Shown here: positions 34,755 through 45,800 of the stretch, piece by piece
Layout: each line of letters starts with the position of its first letter
Numbering within the stretch: position 1 is the stretch's first letter
NCBI GenBank assembly: GCA_036346255.1
Contig: CM070624.1
Location: forward strand, 16,648,626 to 16,712,625
Direction: 5' to 3'
Source of the DNA: Ampelocalamus luodianensis
Lineage: Eukaryota; Streptophyta; Magnoliopsida; Poales; Poaceae
DNA length: 64,000 bases
Position numbers and translations under genes: made by a program
Notes under the pieces: model-generated
What the model was told of the DNA's origin: nothing
Seen by the model: only the letters and a program-made list of their open reading frames with translations
The model's database searches: none

Positions 34755-35027
34755 TGTTGAGGAACCGTCGCTGGCGAGTCCAGTCCGAGCGATTACCTCG
34801 TAGACAAGTATAGAATCGTAAGAATAATGCATGAACAACAAGAACAGAATAAGAGATAGGACACAGAGATGTAGGGGGACTTCTTGTTTCTCTTTATTCC
34901 TTCATCCATCGATCAATCCTTTACAATGAATAGCACCCCCTATTTATAGGCTACGACCCTGCTAGGGTTTGGGATAGAGCGCCCACTAATGGGCCGACTG
35001 CAGGGTCAGGCCCATAGTTTCCCAACA
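34755..35027 (-). repeat. 5' LTR of copia C
   Basis: 273 bp, differing from the 3' LTR at four visible sites. Two are in the segment 'agagataggac' and two in 'gggatagagcg'; all are transitions. Confidence 0.9.
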
Positions 35028-35402
35028 CTTTCAACTCCATCCACCGGCATTGAAAATTTGACAAACAATATAGGGACAAAACAGAAAAATCAGTAGAACA
35101 GAAAAACCAGTAGTGAAGGCAAGGAATTTTGCAACAACAACAAATACTTATTCATATGTTTTGACAGCATTTCTCCAAGCATACGCTCACTGTGGTAGAC
35201 GCAGCTGACCACCTAGAGCTTCTAGTTTATTCAGACTTTGAAAAGCACATGTCGCAACATCAGAACACATGCTTACAAACGATAGTACTAACAATAGCCT
35301 GGCTGGCTGCTTCACAGAATAACCAAACGACAACCACAACAAATCAGAACAAATTTCCACCGACAGAACTCAACAGCGAATCATCACCAGAAGCCCGTCG
35401 TC

Positions 35403-36593
35403 TTACTCATCCAACACTACGTCCTTCTCCAACGCATCCTCTCCCAAGGAGAGGATATTGGCCAGTTTGCCGTTCTTTGCAAGAGCACGGTTCTCCACAT
35501 TCTCGCCCTCAAAGCAGTGCAGAACAGATTTGGGCGACCCAACAGCAACTGCAACCTCATCGGTAGCGGCAAAGCTCTGGTAGATGAGGAGGCCACCACA
35601 GGGAAGCTCCTGCTCTACCATGTTGCAGTCATAAGCCTCAGCATCAAGCTTCTTCCCCCACGTCCCGGCGTGGCCGCGCCCGCCAAAGATGGTAACAGCA
35701 ACAGAGAACTCTGAAGGACCAAAGCACCTGAGGACCCTCTTGATGAGGTCACCAAAAGCGAGAGCAGAAGCGTCGATGCCCATAACCTCGTAGCTGGCAT
35801 AGCTGAAGCCATCCTCAGGTGTCACATGAATGGTAGAGTGTGCAGAGCCATGGATTGCATTCATGGAGTAGCCGCAGGGTTCAAAGTCGAAGTCGCAGAT
35901 CTCCATCTCCGGGAGAATGTCAGAGATACCCGAGAGCTTTGTCATTTCCTTAGCACATGTAGTGTGGCCATCAGCAGAAGTCTTGAAAAAGACTGAAGCT
36001 TTCTTCTTGTCCAGTCCAGTCATGCACATCTCAAGGGTAACCATAGGCTGCTCAGGGTGCTGAGTGGCATAGTAGATGTGCCACTTCTGGCCAGGCTTCG
36101 CTGGATCTCCAATCACATAAGCATTGCCACCAGACTTCAGGTCACCAAAGTAGCGGTTCAGGACAGCAACCTCCTCAGAGAAGCTCCTGTGGGGAGCAGG
36201 CTGTGCGCTAGGGAAGATGAACATCCCACGAGAGTATTTAACAGCAGCAAGTGGCATAGACAGCTCTTCAGCAAGCTCAAGAATCCTTGGAATGGTGAGC
36301 AGGAGCATGGTAGTCCCACAGGTCTTGATCACAATCTTATGAGGATAGATAAACAGGCTCGACTCAGAAAGGACGTAGGAGTCAAAGTCCTTGTTGGAGA
36401 GCTCGGACACAATGGTGCACCGTGCAAGGTCCAGAACAGAGTCAATCTGGGCCCTGGAGAGGGCACGCAAGCCCCGACCATGAGGATCAGCAAAGACAGG
36501 CGCCTCCGAGAAGGTGATCTCAAGGCGCTTCTCGTAGCCCTCGAACCCAATCGCTGAGAGCGGGGGAGGGTCAGCAACAGAAAGGACAGCCAT
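35403..36593 (-). CDS. SAMDC: S-adenosylmethionine decarboxylase proenzyme
   Basis: An intronless 396-residue main ORF encodes the plant AdoMet decarboxylase, which makes decarboxylated AdoMet, the aminopropyl donor for spermidine and spermine synthesis in the cytosol. The proenzyme self-cleavage site 'YVLSESSLF' is present, with cleavage expected between Glu77 and Ser78 and the pyruvoyl cofactor formed from Ser78. The PEST-like 'TIHVTPEDGFSYASYE' and 'CGYSMNAIHGSAHSTIH' blocks are intact. Full length suggests function. The leader holds two upstream ORFs (36773-37025) that in plants repress translation when polyamines are high, and two leader introns (about 37036-37686 and 36794-36882). Copia C begins 375 bp beyond the stop codon on the same strand. 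Confidence 0.97.
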   Translation of the reverse strand: MAVLSVADPPPLSAIGFEGYEKRLEITFSEAPVFADPHGRGLRALSRAQIDSVLDLARCTIVSELSNKDFDSYVLSESSLFIYPHKIVIKTCGTTMLLLTIPRILELAEELSMPLAAVKYSRGMFIFPSAQPAPHRSFSEEVAVLNRYFGDLKSGGNAYVIGDPAKPGQKWHIYYATQHPEQPMVTLEMCMTGLDKKKASVFFKTSADGHTTCAKEMTKLSGISDILPEMEICDFDFEPCGYSMNAIHGSAHSTIHVTPEDGFSYASYEVMGIDASALAFGDLIKRVLRCFGPSEFSVAVTIFGGRGHAGTWGKKLDAEAYDCNMVEQELPCGGLLIYQSFAATDEVAVAVGSPKSVLHCFEGENVENRALAKNGKLANILSLGEDALEKDVVLDE

Positions 36594-36772
36594 TGGAGCA
36601 GGTCAGTCAGAACACAATGCCGAAGATGGAGGGAGGAGTGCAGGGAGCGAGACTAGAGAACTGGTCGATTATCGGAAAAGCAGCTAGCCAGAGAGATTGG
36701 TCAGAAGCAAGGAGCCAGAATGGAAATGCAGAGAAATCCTAAACTACTAGGATGGGGAAGCCGAAAGGGCTA

Positions 36773-37017
36773 TCAGGATGGCTTCTTCGCGCACTGCAAG
36801 GGAAGGAAACAATTGACTTAATTAGCACCGTATCTAAAAATTCAATGGTAGAATGGAGTAAATCTTTGTGTTTGATCTTTACGTTGGAGTAAGCAGCAGA
36901 CTGGAACTTCTTGACGCCTCCGGCAGGTCGAACGTCCTCAATGCTGTAACCGAGGGGAGCTTCGTACATCAAGGAACGACTACTGCTAGACTTCTTCTTA
37001 CCACCCTTTGACTCCAT
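36773..37017 (-). CDS. SAMDC small upstream ORF, polyamine-responsive leader peptide (51 aa)
   Basis: Two exons, 37017-36883 (45 codons) and 36793-36773 (6 codons plus TGA), are joined by a GT-AG intron. The peptide starts 'MESKGGKKKSSSSRSL' and contains 'YEAPLGYSIEDVRP' and 'GGVKKFQSAAYSN', ending 'CAKKPS'. This matches the highly conserved small uORF of plant SAMDC mRNAs, whose translation stalls ribosomes in response to polyamines and lowers main-ORF translation. The intron splitting it is also a conserved feature. Confidence 0.93.
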
Positions 37018-37025
37018 TAGTACAT
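37017..37025 (-). CDS. SAMDC tiny upstream ORF (Met-Tyr-stop)
   Basis: ATGTACTAATGG on the - strand: the tiny uORF ATG-TAC-TAA ends with the A that also starts the ATG of the small uORF. A one-base overlap of this kind is the known arrangement in plant SAMDC leaders, where the tiny uORF helps to control recognition of the small one. Confidence 0.85.
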   Translation of the reverse strand: MY

Positions 37026-37936
37026 CAACTTGCTGCTGGAGGAGAAATGAGTTACACAAAAAAACTTTCATGGTTCAGAAAGGCTTATGTATGTTTTTTC
37101 TGGTGCATAAAAGCTAGAGAAGAACGTCAGCTATTTAAAAATTTACGAGATAATTTCAAGTAACAATCGTAACAAAATACCGAAACTTTAGCATGTACAA
37201 AATCATATATTAAACAATTCCAACTAAGAACAGATGTGCGTAATAAATTATTTATGTTAACCGCCAGCGACTCAATGGGGCAGAGCAAAATTCATTCTAG
37301 TTCAATTCCTACAGACCACAACGCCATCCTCTGACAAATCACTCGTGTTCTCGCCTGATTTAGATTTCCAATATATGTAGTTTTTTTTTGGAAAAATCCC
37401 CAATCTATGTACCGAATATTTATAAAATAAAACTGTTACAGCGATTAATCTTTCCAGTAACCACGAACGTATTCATCAGCCCAGCAGGGGATAAATTAGA
37501 CCTAAATCACATAATCCTACTCATCCTACTCGCAAGATTAATCTTCTTACGCATATCAAATCGCATAATCGACATAATTTAGAGAATAACACAACTACCG
37601 CACAGAAATAACATGTCCTACAAATAACAAATCTACATGCTACTGCAGCTGAAAAGTAAAAGCTGGGATTTACGGATGAAACTTACAGTTCCACGAAGCT
37701 ATGTACGGAACCCCCAAGCCCGAGCGCGCCCGCGTGATCCGATTCCGATCTCACGAACCCCCCCTCGCAACCCCCTCTCGACGCAGATCTCGAACCGAGA
37801 TGGCGAAAATCTCTCTCTCTCAGAGCTCGTGGGTTTCTTCTCTCGAAGAGATCGGCGGCGGCGAGAGGTCAGGGAGGGAGGGATTCTTAGGCAACAAGAA
37901 GCGTGCGGCTGAGGAGAGAAGCCCTGATTTGGACCG

Positions 37937-37945
37937 TATTTATAG
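37937..37945 (-). promoter_or_regulatory. SAMDC TATA box
   Basis: CTATAAATA on the - strand, about 910 bp upstream of the small uORF, before a leader exon that ends at a good donor (ACT|GTAAGT at 37687). The transcription start is expected near 37905-37915. Confidence 0.6.
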
Positions 37946-38045
37946 CGCCCCTTATCGGCTCCGGGTTTCCGTGACAGCCAAGGAACGGACCGCCCCGCTA
38001 GACCCGGCCCGCGTGGAGGCCTGTGGACCGGTGGGCGTACGGTAG

Positions 38046-38351
38046 GCCCCACTCCGCGTGGGATTCGCGGCTGGGAGGACCTGGGCTACGGTGGACCGGG
38101 TCCAGGTAGAGAGATGTCTCGCGTTTGAGGAGGGAGTTTCTTTGAGGTTCCGACTATTTCCGGGGGAGTGTCCGGATGGCAGGTGGGACCCTGCCTGTTG
38201 GAGTTGGCATCGGGGGCCAGGTGGCGGATGACTCGGCGTGGTAGGCCTGGGAAGTTTCGAGGATGGCATCGTGGAGAGAGGGGCGTAAAGACCGGCGGCT
38301 AGCGAGCTCTTTTTTATAAAAAAAAAATGCCTACGCATCTCATTAAAGATG
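38046..38351. other. SAMDC upstream region
   Basis: GC-rich promoter-proximal DNA without a supported gene. An A-tract lies at 38321. Confidence 0.4.
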
Positions 38352-38824
38352 TCCAAACGGGCCGCACGGCTGTCCGGCATGGCATAAGTCCATTTAGGCC
38401 CGGCCCGGCAAATTAAACAGGTGTGTGGTGTTGGCTCGTGGGCTCAGTCGTCAGTCTAGGCACGCCACGGTGAGCTCACGGTCATGTTGTGTTGGTCTGG
38501 CCACGGTTAATCCGACGGGCTAGAATTAGTACGTTTAATCTATATAGAAAAAACGTGCTTAATGTTGTGCCAACTTCTCCCTCACCGCTGCTACGAGAGA
38601 CACCACCTCCTTCGCCGCTGCCATAGGAGCCACCGCCTCCTCTGTCGCCGCCGCGTGCTAGGTGGGGCCAACCATGCCGTGTCGTGCCAGGTATGATATT
38701 GTGCGTGATCCGCTGGACTGAGTTGACGACCCAAACATGACACAGTGTGTCGGACTGTATCGTCTCTGAGGCAAACCAAAAGTGTCGTGCTTTGAACCGG
38801 CCCGACAGGCATAGCCCATTTGGA
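38352..38824. mobile_element. TIR element, hAT-like candidate
   Basis: The ends CCAAACGGGCCGCACGGCTG (left) and, in reverse, CCAAATGGGCTATGCCTGTC (right) are imperfect inverted repeats. The interior is rich in 'ggcccggc' and 'gtcgtgc' motifs often seen in grass hAT-derived elements. No duplication is certain. Confidence 0.4.
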
Positions 38825-39371
38825 TAGGTTTGCAGCTTATATACTTCAGTTTCATTTTTTTAAGATTTGGATTATGACAAGTCGCCTCCATTCTACCATG
38901 TGCATTCTAGATGGACTTACATCTGGAATCAGATAAAACGGTACACCGTCATAGGTCAAAACCCCTATAAGCAGCAGTACGTCAACGAGTGAAGTTACAA
39001 AGATACACTCACACTCGCAGCCTTGATTGATCGGTTCGAGGAAGTTTAGGCTACGAATTCCCCAATTGGAAGAACATGGCATCCTCTAACAGATTTCGAG
39101 TTGCACAGCACTTGTATAAATTATGGGGCATGAATTCACTTCTTCCGCTGATAAAAGACCACCGCATCCATACTCGGCTCACGTGGCGAACATGCACGGC
39201 TCCCCGCCGTCCCGCCGTCCTGAAAAGCTTAAAAAAAAAGTAGAGGAGCCGGCATCTTCTACGCCAATCTGACGCCTTTTCTCTTCCAGCAAAAACGGGG
39301 CGCCGAAACCCAACTCGCTTTCCAGCCTCCACCCTTTTTTGTGCATAGCTAGTGGAAGAGAAAACGGACTA
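38825..39371. other. Intergenic DNA, no gene seen
   Basis: Mixed sequence. ORFs on the - strand (38591-39451) show no domain. Confidence 0.4.
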
Positions 39372-39782
39372 GACAGGTGCCGCATGTTACCTACAGCGCT
39401 GCCAGATCGCAATAGGGATGGAATAGCGCGGTGGGATAGAGGAGGCCACACACCGCGCTTGGGGAGCGTTGTAGGTTCCTACCGCGCTCTTAGTTTGTGA
39501 GTGTGCGGAAGGAACCTGCATCGAGGCATGCATGTTTAACCACTAAAGGACAAAAAAACTTAATCATTTTAGGACTCAAAACTTAATCACTCAAGGAGAA
39601 AAAGACCAAAGTTATGCACCATGCTTCTGCGGACCTGAAGTGCGGTAGGTGCCTGTAGTGGTCCGGGAGTGTAGCATGTTTGATGTCGTGGCGCCACATC
39701 ATTCACCCATGCTCTGTTGATCTTGCCATGGTGACGGAGTCCTACCGCAGTTTGTGAGCGCTGTAGGTAACACGCGGCGCCT
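39372..39782. mobile_element. Foldback element
   Basis: The left arm 'acaggtgccgcatgttacct' then 'acagcgct' (39372-39402) is repeated inverted on the right ('agcgctgtaggtaacacgcg' then 'gcgcctgcct', 39755-39785), and weaker similarity extends inward. Outside the right arm is 'gtgctatttttac', similar to the ends of the foldback element at 3509-3961, so the two may be related. Confidence 0.5.
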
Positions 39783-39899
39783 GCCTAGCCTGCCGCAGTG
39801 CTATTTTTACAATTTTGTGTGCGCGATGGCTACTTTTGCTATTATTAATAAAAACATGTCAATTCAACCAAAAACTCCTCGCTATATATTCAGTGTTTT

Positions 39900-40505
39900 T
39901 AGGGCCTGTTTGGCATAGTTGTTGCTTTTCTAAAAAGTAGTTTTCGATTGGTCTGAAGGGCTAAACGGATGAGTTGGAGACGTTTGGTGTTTGATAGTTT
40001 GGCTTTTAGGTAGGCTGACTTGAGCTTCTGGAACTGCAATTAACTAACTATTAACGGCAAATAATGATAATTAACCGCAATTAATGATAATTAATAACAA
40101 TTAACAACAATTAACCGCACCGGCGATGGAGGAGGAGGGAAGCCGGGGCAGCTGCGCCGAAGAAGGAGGAGGGAAGCCGGAGGGGGAGGGAGGCGGTCGG
40201 GGGCGGAGGAGGGAGCCAGTTGAGGAGGCGGTGCATGGCTAGGGTTAGGGTTCGAGCAGGTAGTCGGCGGCCAATGGGGATTTGGGATTATATATGTGGT
40301 ACGAGGGTGGTAAATTTCTTGAACTCTAGAGGCAAACTCGGAACTCCATCCCACCAAAGTTGTGTGAAGCTGCCCCCGGACGGCTGCTGGCTTCCCCATG
40401 TTGAAAACGACTTCCGGCTTATTCAAAAACGGCTAGAGAAGGTCATCTGTTTGGAACAGTTTCTGATTTTTCTTGCAAAAAGCCGAAACCGTTCTAAACA
40501 TGACC
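39900..40505. repeat. Possible TIR element ending in a 16-bp hairpin
   Basis: It begins 'agggcctgtttggcat', a common grass transposon end. At the right is an inverted pair 'tgtttggaacagtttc' / 'gaaaccgttctaaaca' (40448-40502) with about a 22-base loop. A tandem-like run of 'aattaac' units lies at 40045-40115, followed by a GGA-rich stretch. Class and borders are uncertain. Confidence 0.35.
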
Positions 40506-42528
40506 TTGCCCCTGTGTGAGAGTGATCTGGTCCATTATTCCTTTCACCACTTGCCACTCGGCACAGCTAGATATGCTTGTCTCTGCTTTCCCTTTTCTTT
40601 GCCAAGGACTGTACATTATTTCTGTCTTTTTGCTTATGTTCTTCCTCTCTCCAGTCCCCAGCTTGCTGCCATAAAATCATGGCGGGGTTTTGAAGTTTGA
40701 ACCCGGGTGAAATGAACAAACGAGAAGATACAAAACGTGGAAAAATTTGTTGCACGGGTTAGGTGAAGCTTTGGCAGGATTAGCCGGCTAAGCAGGGCAA
40801 GAAAATGCTATTTAGTACGAATTGGATAATATCTCCTATCTTGTAGACTACCAGATGAGCTGTTCCTGATGTTGTCAGTATTGCTATTTTTCTCGGTTCG
40901 TTATCACTGCTTGTCTGCTTTGGAACAAGTTGGTCAAATTTTTGTTTCTGGCAGATACGGCACGATGCACACCGTTTTCTCTGAACTATTAAATGGCAGC
41001 TGATTATTTTGTGTTAAAATGTTTAAACACTAGGAAGTGAAAAATAGAGTTCCTTCGTGGATTGGAGGTCTGACCAGAATGAGTAAAACACAACATGTGT
41101 TTCTTTGACTGGTATACCGTATATGCTTTCCTGGAATTTGAATACGTTAGGTTACTTATTATAAGTATGCTTTCCTGGAACTTGAATAGGTTAGGTTACT
41201 TATTAACTTATAAAGTTTCTTTTAAAAATAGTCAAATTACAGAAGTAATCATCATTATACTGTTATCTGGCTGGATTATAGCATCCTATTCCTGAGTTGG
41301 ATAACATCATAATTTCTTCAGGGTTGATTGGTTGGGGTGGGGTGGGGGATCTCTCTACAGAAAAAGCTCAGTTGCGACTTGTGACACCTGAGAGGGTGAA
41401 GTAAGTGGATGACCTGAAGAGCGAGAGGCCAATAAACTCCCGAATCGTGGGGAAATAAATTATATAGAGGGGAGCCTCGGTGAGACAGCGCGTGTGTATT
41501 AAAAAAAAAAGGATATCGAGGAGGGGCCACGTGGTATCACCAGCGTTGGCACTTGGCAGTGTCTGTGACTGTATCAGATAATCAGACGAAGACGATGGCA
41601 TCGCCATGCATGGATGGCAGCTCACTGGCACGGTGAGCTTATCGAGAATCAGAGGGTCCAAGGCTCCAAACGGCTCTTCGGAACTCGGATCCACAATCTG
41701 TGAACAGAGCGAAAAGGTTGTGCCGTCGCTTTCGCACGCACGGTGCCGAGTATTTTGAGAGCATACGACGAACAGACGTGAGGTGCATGGTGGCGGCTGC
41801 CACTCTCGGTCGGCGATAGATGGATGGCGAGGAGTGCGATCGAAATGGAGAGGAAATGTATGCGGCGCTGGTTCTCTCGCACTTGCCACAAGACAGGTTT
41901 GCTTATCTCTCGTGGGGATAGATGCAAACATGGAAGTGTAAAACAAAAAGGCATGTTCCACGAGAAGATCACATTGCAAGTAAAAAAAAGCTCCTTACTG
42001 AGCTCGTGGGGAACGGAGAAGCTGCACTCGTCTCTTTCTATAGTTCGGCTAAGGAGGCATAGCAGGGGAGGGCCCTGTCCTGCCGATCAATCAATCTGAA
42101 GAATCAAAATAAAATATTGGACTAAAAAAAGCAGCACATGGCTGAGAAGGGCGATCACAGATTCACTGCCAATATGTAGACCCATGCAATGCCAACACGT
42201 CGTGGGCTCTACCAGATGTCTTGGAACACCGATATCTGCTCGCTCGTCGGGATGAAAAATCCTAGATCTAGCATTCATTGGTTGGATCTGGCCAGCATGA
42301 CAATTTGTTTGTCATTTAGTTCTTGATCTGCTTTTTGTAAGCCGATTTGTTCGTTTATAATAAATTATGACTGTGTGCATCGTATGATACAGAGGCCGGA
42401 AGACTTGCCTTTCCATTGTCTAAAAATGCAATGCCTCAATGTGTGACTGTGCCCAACGCTTCCTTAATCCTTCCTTCTCCTTGCAATTTTTTTCCAAAAA
42501 AAGGAGAAAAAGACTTATATCCCCAAGT
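40506..42528. other. Intergenic DNA with a 45-bp direct duplication
   Basis: No gene is supported. The block 'tatgctttcctggaa' to 'ggttacttatta' occurs at about 41121 and again at 41166, with two substitutions. ORFs on the - strand (41368-41979) carry no domain I recognise. Confidence 0.5.
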
Positions 42529-42566
42529 TGGGCCAGCCGCTGGATCACTGGGCCTATAACGGCCCA
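42529..42566. promoter_or_regulatory. Site II (TGGGCC/GGCCCA) cluster in COX6B promoter
   Basis: TGGGCC at 42529 and 42549 and GGCCCA at 42561, with another GGGCC at 42628, lie about 230-330 bp upstream of the COX6B start. Clustered site II elements are known to drive plant genes for cytochrome c and oxidative phosphorylation subunits through TCP-type factors. Confidence 0.65.
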
Positions 42567-42679
42567 TATTACCTCCACCCCAGTACCCCACCCTTGCGCG
42601 TAGGACGTAGGCCTAGTAGACTCTCACGGGCCAGATCCGAATATTAAGCAACCCTCCGCTTCCCATTAAAATTAATGAA

Positions 42680-42790
42680 GATAATTAATTATTTATCACT
42701 GTTTAAAGATGAATTTTAAAATTTATCACTGCATATGAGTATAATATAGAAGTCCTAAGATCAATTTTAAATTACGCATATTTAAACCTC
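42680..42790. repeat. MITE fragment related to 27493-27662
   Basis: 'TTATTTATCACTGTTTAAAG' at 42689 matches the end of the MITE at 27493 apart from a few bases, and a second 'atttatcactg' occurs at 42721. It lies between the site II cluster and the COX6B start. Confidence 0.5.
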
Positions 42791-42861
42791 CCTAAAAACA
42801 ACCCTCTCGATTCCTTCCTCGCGTCCGGTATCCGGTCTCTAGCCCCCGTGCAACCGATGCG

Positions 42862-45800
42862 ATGGCCGAGGTGAGATAACCTTCTAGAACCCTCCCTCTC
42901 CCGGTCAAATCTACGGTAGGAACATTCTCCTCCGGCACCGTACGCTACGCTCGTTGGTTCGTCGATCGCGCGGTTGTAGCTTGTTCCTCGTCGTGCGTAT
43001 CTATCTCCGCGTGTTGTGAGTTCTGATAGCTGTGTTGGTTCTGAATCCTGTGTGCCTTATTCGTGCCTCTGCCTGCCCTGTTCGTTGTGGTCTGTCGGTG
43101 ATTTTGGTGGGTTTTGTTTGATTCCCCTTTCGTGCGATTCGCGTGCTGTTGTGTTGGAGAATCACGGAATTCGGTGTGTAGACCCGGATAGATCGCTACA
43201 AGGATTCGCGTGCTGTTTGGTCGTATATTGCTGATGCGTCCAGCATCAGTGGTGAATTTTTGGTGAAGTTTGAATTCTTCCTGTCAGGTTTGATGGCCAT
43301 CGGGTGTACCATTGTAGGGTGGCAATCTGTGTGACTTTATCAGACTGCGAGAACTCAGAACTGCGTGATATATTGGCTTAAAGTCTGATGTCGATAGGTG
43401 GCCTAGATCGCTAGAGGGAGTTCGGAAGATGGGTAGGGTGATTGGGTTAGCTATTTTGTGGAAATTTAGCCGATGCTGCCTGTGCAGTGCATCTCGTTGT
43501 GCTGACCGCCCGCAAGACTTCCTCACATTATGCAAAGAGCTCTTGTCATCCGTTGAAAAAAACACTATGCAAAGAGGAAAACTCGTTTCCGGTTTCCCAA
43601 CTCTTGTCAAGGTTTCATTGTTCTTGGGTTGTAGTGTGCATGTTAAGTGAAGTGAGATAGCTTGCTCGCACATCTTATCCATTTTTCACATCTTGAAATT
43701 TATCATCATAGTTGTTATTTGATTGATCCCCTTTTTCAGTTTTCTGTTTCATATCCTGTAATTGTTCTCCAAGATTTTGTCTCAAATTTGTTGGCTTTAT
43801 TTGTGTCGTTCCACTCTTACTGGTTCATTTTTTTTCTTATTTACCAGATTGAGTTGAAAACAGCACCTGCTGACCTCCGCTTTCCTACAACAAACCAAAC
43901 TAGGCACTGTTTCACACGCTATGTTGAGTACCACAGGTATATCAGATGCAATAACTTTAAAGTCACAAAATTTGCTAGTACATTTCTTTACTATTTATTT
44001 GAATTTTCATGAAACCAGATGTGTGAATGCCAAAGGGGAAGCAGCTGCTGATTGTGAGACATTTGCCAAGTACTACCGGTCTCTTTGCCCAGGAGAATGG
44101 GTGAGTGCTTTTGCTCTCTGTGACTATGCTATATGATAACCACCATTATTTTTCATTATTCTCAACTGCAAAGGCGTGTATCAGAAAGCGTGATTATGAA
44201 TTGGGTGAGCTTAGTTTTTCAGTACAATACTAGATGCATGAATTTGCCAGAAGTTAAGAAATGTATTCTGAATTATCACTAAATTTAAATCCAGAATATT
44301 GCTTCTGGATTTAAAAACCATCTATGATATGAATTACTTGTGTGAGACCACGTGGAGGTACCCCATGGTTTGCGATGAGTAATTGACCACGCGTTGCATG
44401 AGTTGTTGAAATTTGAGTCTGAGATTGACATTAAACGGATTTTAGTGCATTGTCAGATTATAAGCGGTCAGACTGGCCATGTGACAGTTAGACCGGCCAA
44501 TGATGAAAAAGTGAAAGTTTAGAAAATGCCGAAAATCACTTATGTAGGAATGTGAGGTGGTGCATTTGCACTAGGTCTCAAGGAAAATGGAGTTTCAAGG
44601 AAAAACTAGATAGAGTTTGAAATTTCCAAAGAAGGTGCGGTCTAAGATGGAAAATTTCCCGAGAGGTCTGACCGACCATTAGCGGCCAGAAGGGTTTCTT
44701 TCACCGGGAAGGCGGTGAACTTTGTCGAGAGATTTGGTGATGGTGCATATGTGTTGCATGTTGTGTTTATGACTAATGCAGGTCAGGTTCGAATGAACTT
44801 GTGCAGGGAAATAGTTTACTTGATCTATTGTTATGCAGGTGGTTCGGGAGTCAACTATGGTCAACGGTGAGGAAGACCGAAACTTGGTTAGGCGAACCAA
44901 GGTCCAGAGCGGTCATGGAGGCTGGGTGAGATAGTTGGACTCGGATAAGACGCGAAATGGACAAGGGCTATAGAAGGCACAAGTGATCAAGGTCGAGCGG
45001 GACATATGGTGCGCCAAGTGATTTGGACTCATTTGCAAGCGAGGACGGTTCGGTGGGATTCAGACGCGTGAGAGGCTTGACGGGGAATCATTGGAACCAC
45101 ATGGACGATGACGAAGCACGGTCAATGCTTCGAGGAGAAGGAATCGGGACATGACGGTGGAGGAGCAATATGGTCATTTGCCCAAAAACCGGAAAAGCTA
45201 GCGGTTTGCAAAACCACGGCGGTAGCTTAAGTGGATTAGGTCAAGGAGACTTCATAGAAGACAAGACATGATGATTTCGGGCTCGGAGCTAAGAGTGAAG
45301 AACGACGCTTTGAAAGCGCGCGTGTGAAAAACCCAGTTGTGTAATATGTTAGCGGGTTCTCATAGGTTTGTGTAGTGGATGTGATCCACTTTATATCTGG
45401 GCTAGGGTTTCTTGTGAGCAAAGTTGTCAGAATCGAAATCCTGAATCAGATCGAATGTTGTTCAATAGGATTGCGAATCGTAGTATCGGTGTAGAATCTA
45501 AGATCTTACCTGATTCTACCAAAGAAACGTTTCTTAAAATCTACCTTTTATTTTAACACTTCTACATTTTAAAACTATACTTTTAGAACTTTTGTTTACC
45601 AAAATGTAGTGCAAAGGAAAAATCATTTGTTATTTATGCAAATTATAATGGACACGAAGAAATAAAAAAGTAAAAAACTACAATGAAAGGGACATATGCA
45701 GATAATTATTTATAATAAATCACTAGAATCGGTAGAATCGGGTAGGGTCGTATGAAAATTTGATCATGATTGTACAACTTTTTTTAGAATTGTAATAATA

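Larger units (their letters stand above)
27941..35027 (-). mobile_element. Ty1-copia retrotransposon C, complete boundaries, young insertion
   Basis: 273-bp LTRs at 27941-28213 and 34755-35027 start TGTTGAGGAACC and end TTCCCAACA. CTTTC flanks both ends (27936-27940 and 35028-35032). The polypurine tract 'aagggggag' adjoins the left LTR, and the non-canonical primer region CGTTATCAGCACGA adjoins the right LTR, so the element reads right to left. Coding order on the - strand is a GC-rich leader (33150-34740), gag (about 32317-32690), integrase (30743-31444), reverse transcriptase (29208-29480) and RNase H (28456-28975). All are broken by frameshifts or stops. The two LTRs differ at only four positions by eye, so insertion is recent. 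Long + strand ORFs at 33153-34209 are artefacts of the GC-rich leader. Confidence 0.9.
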
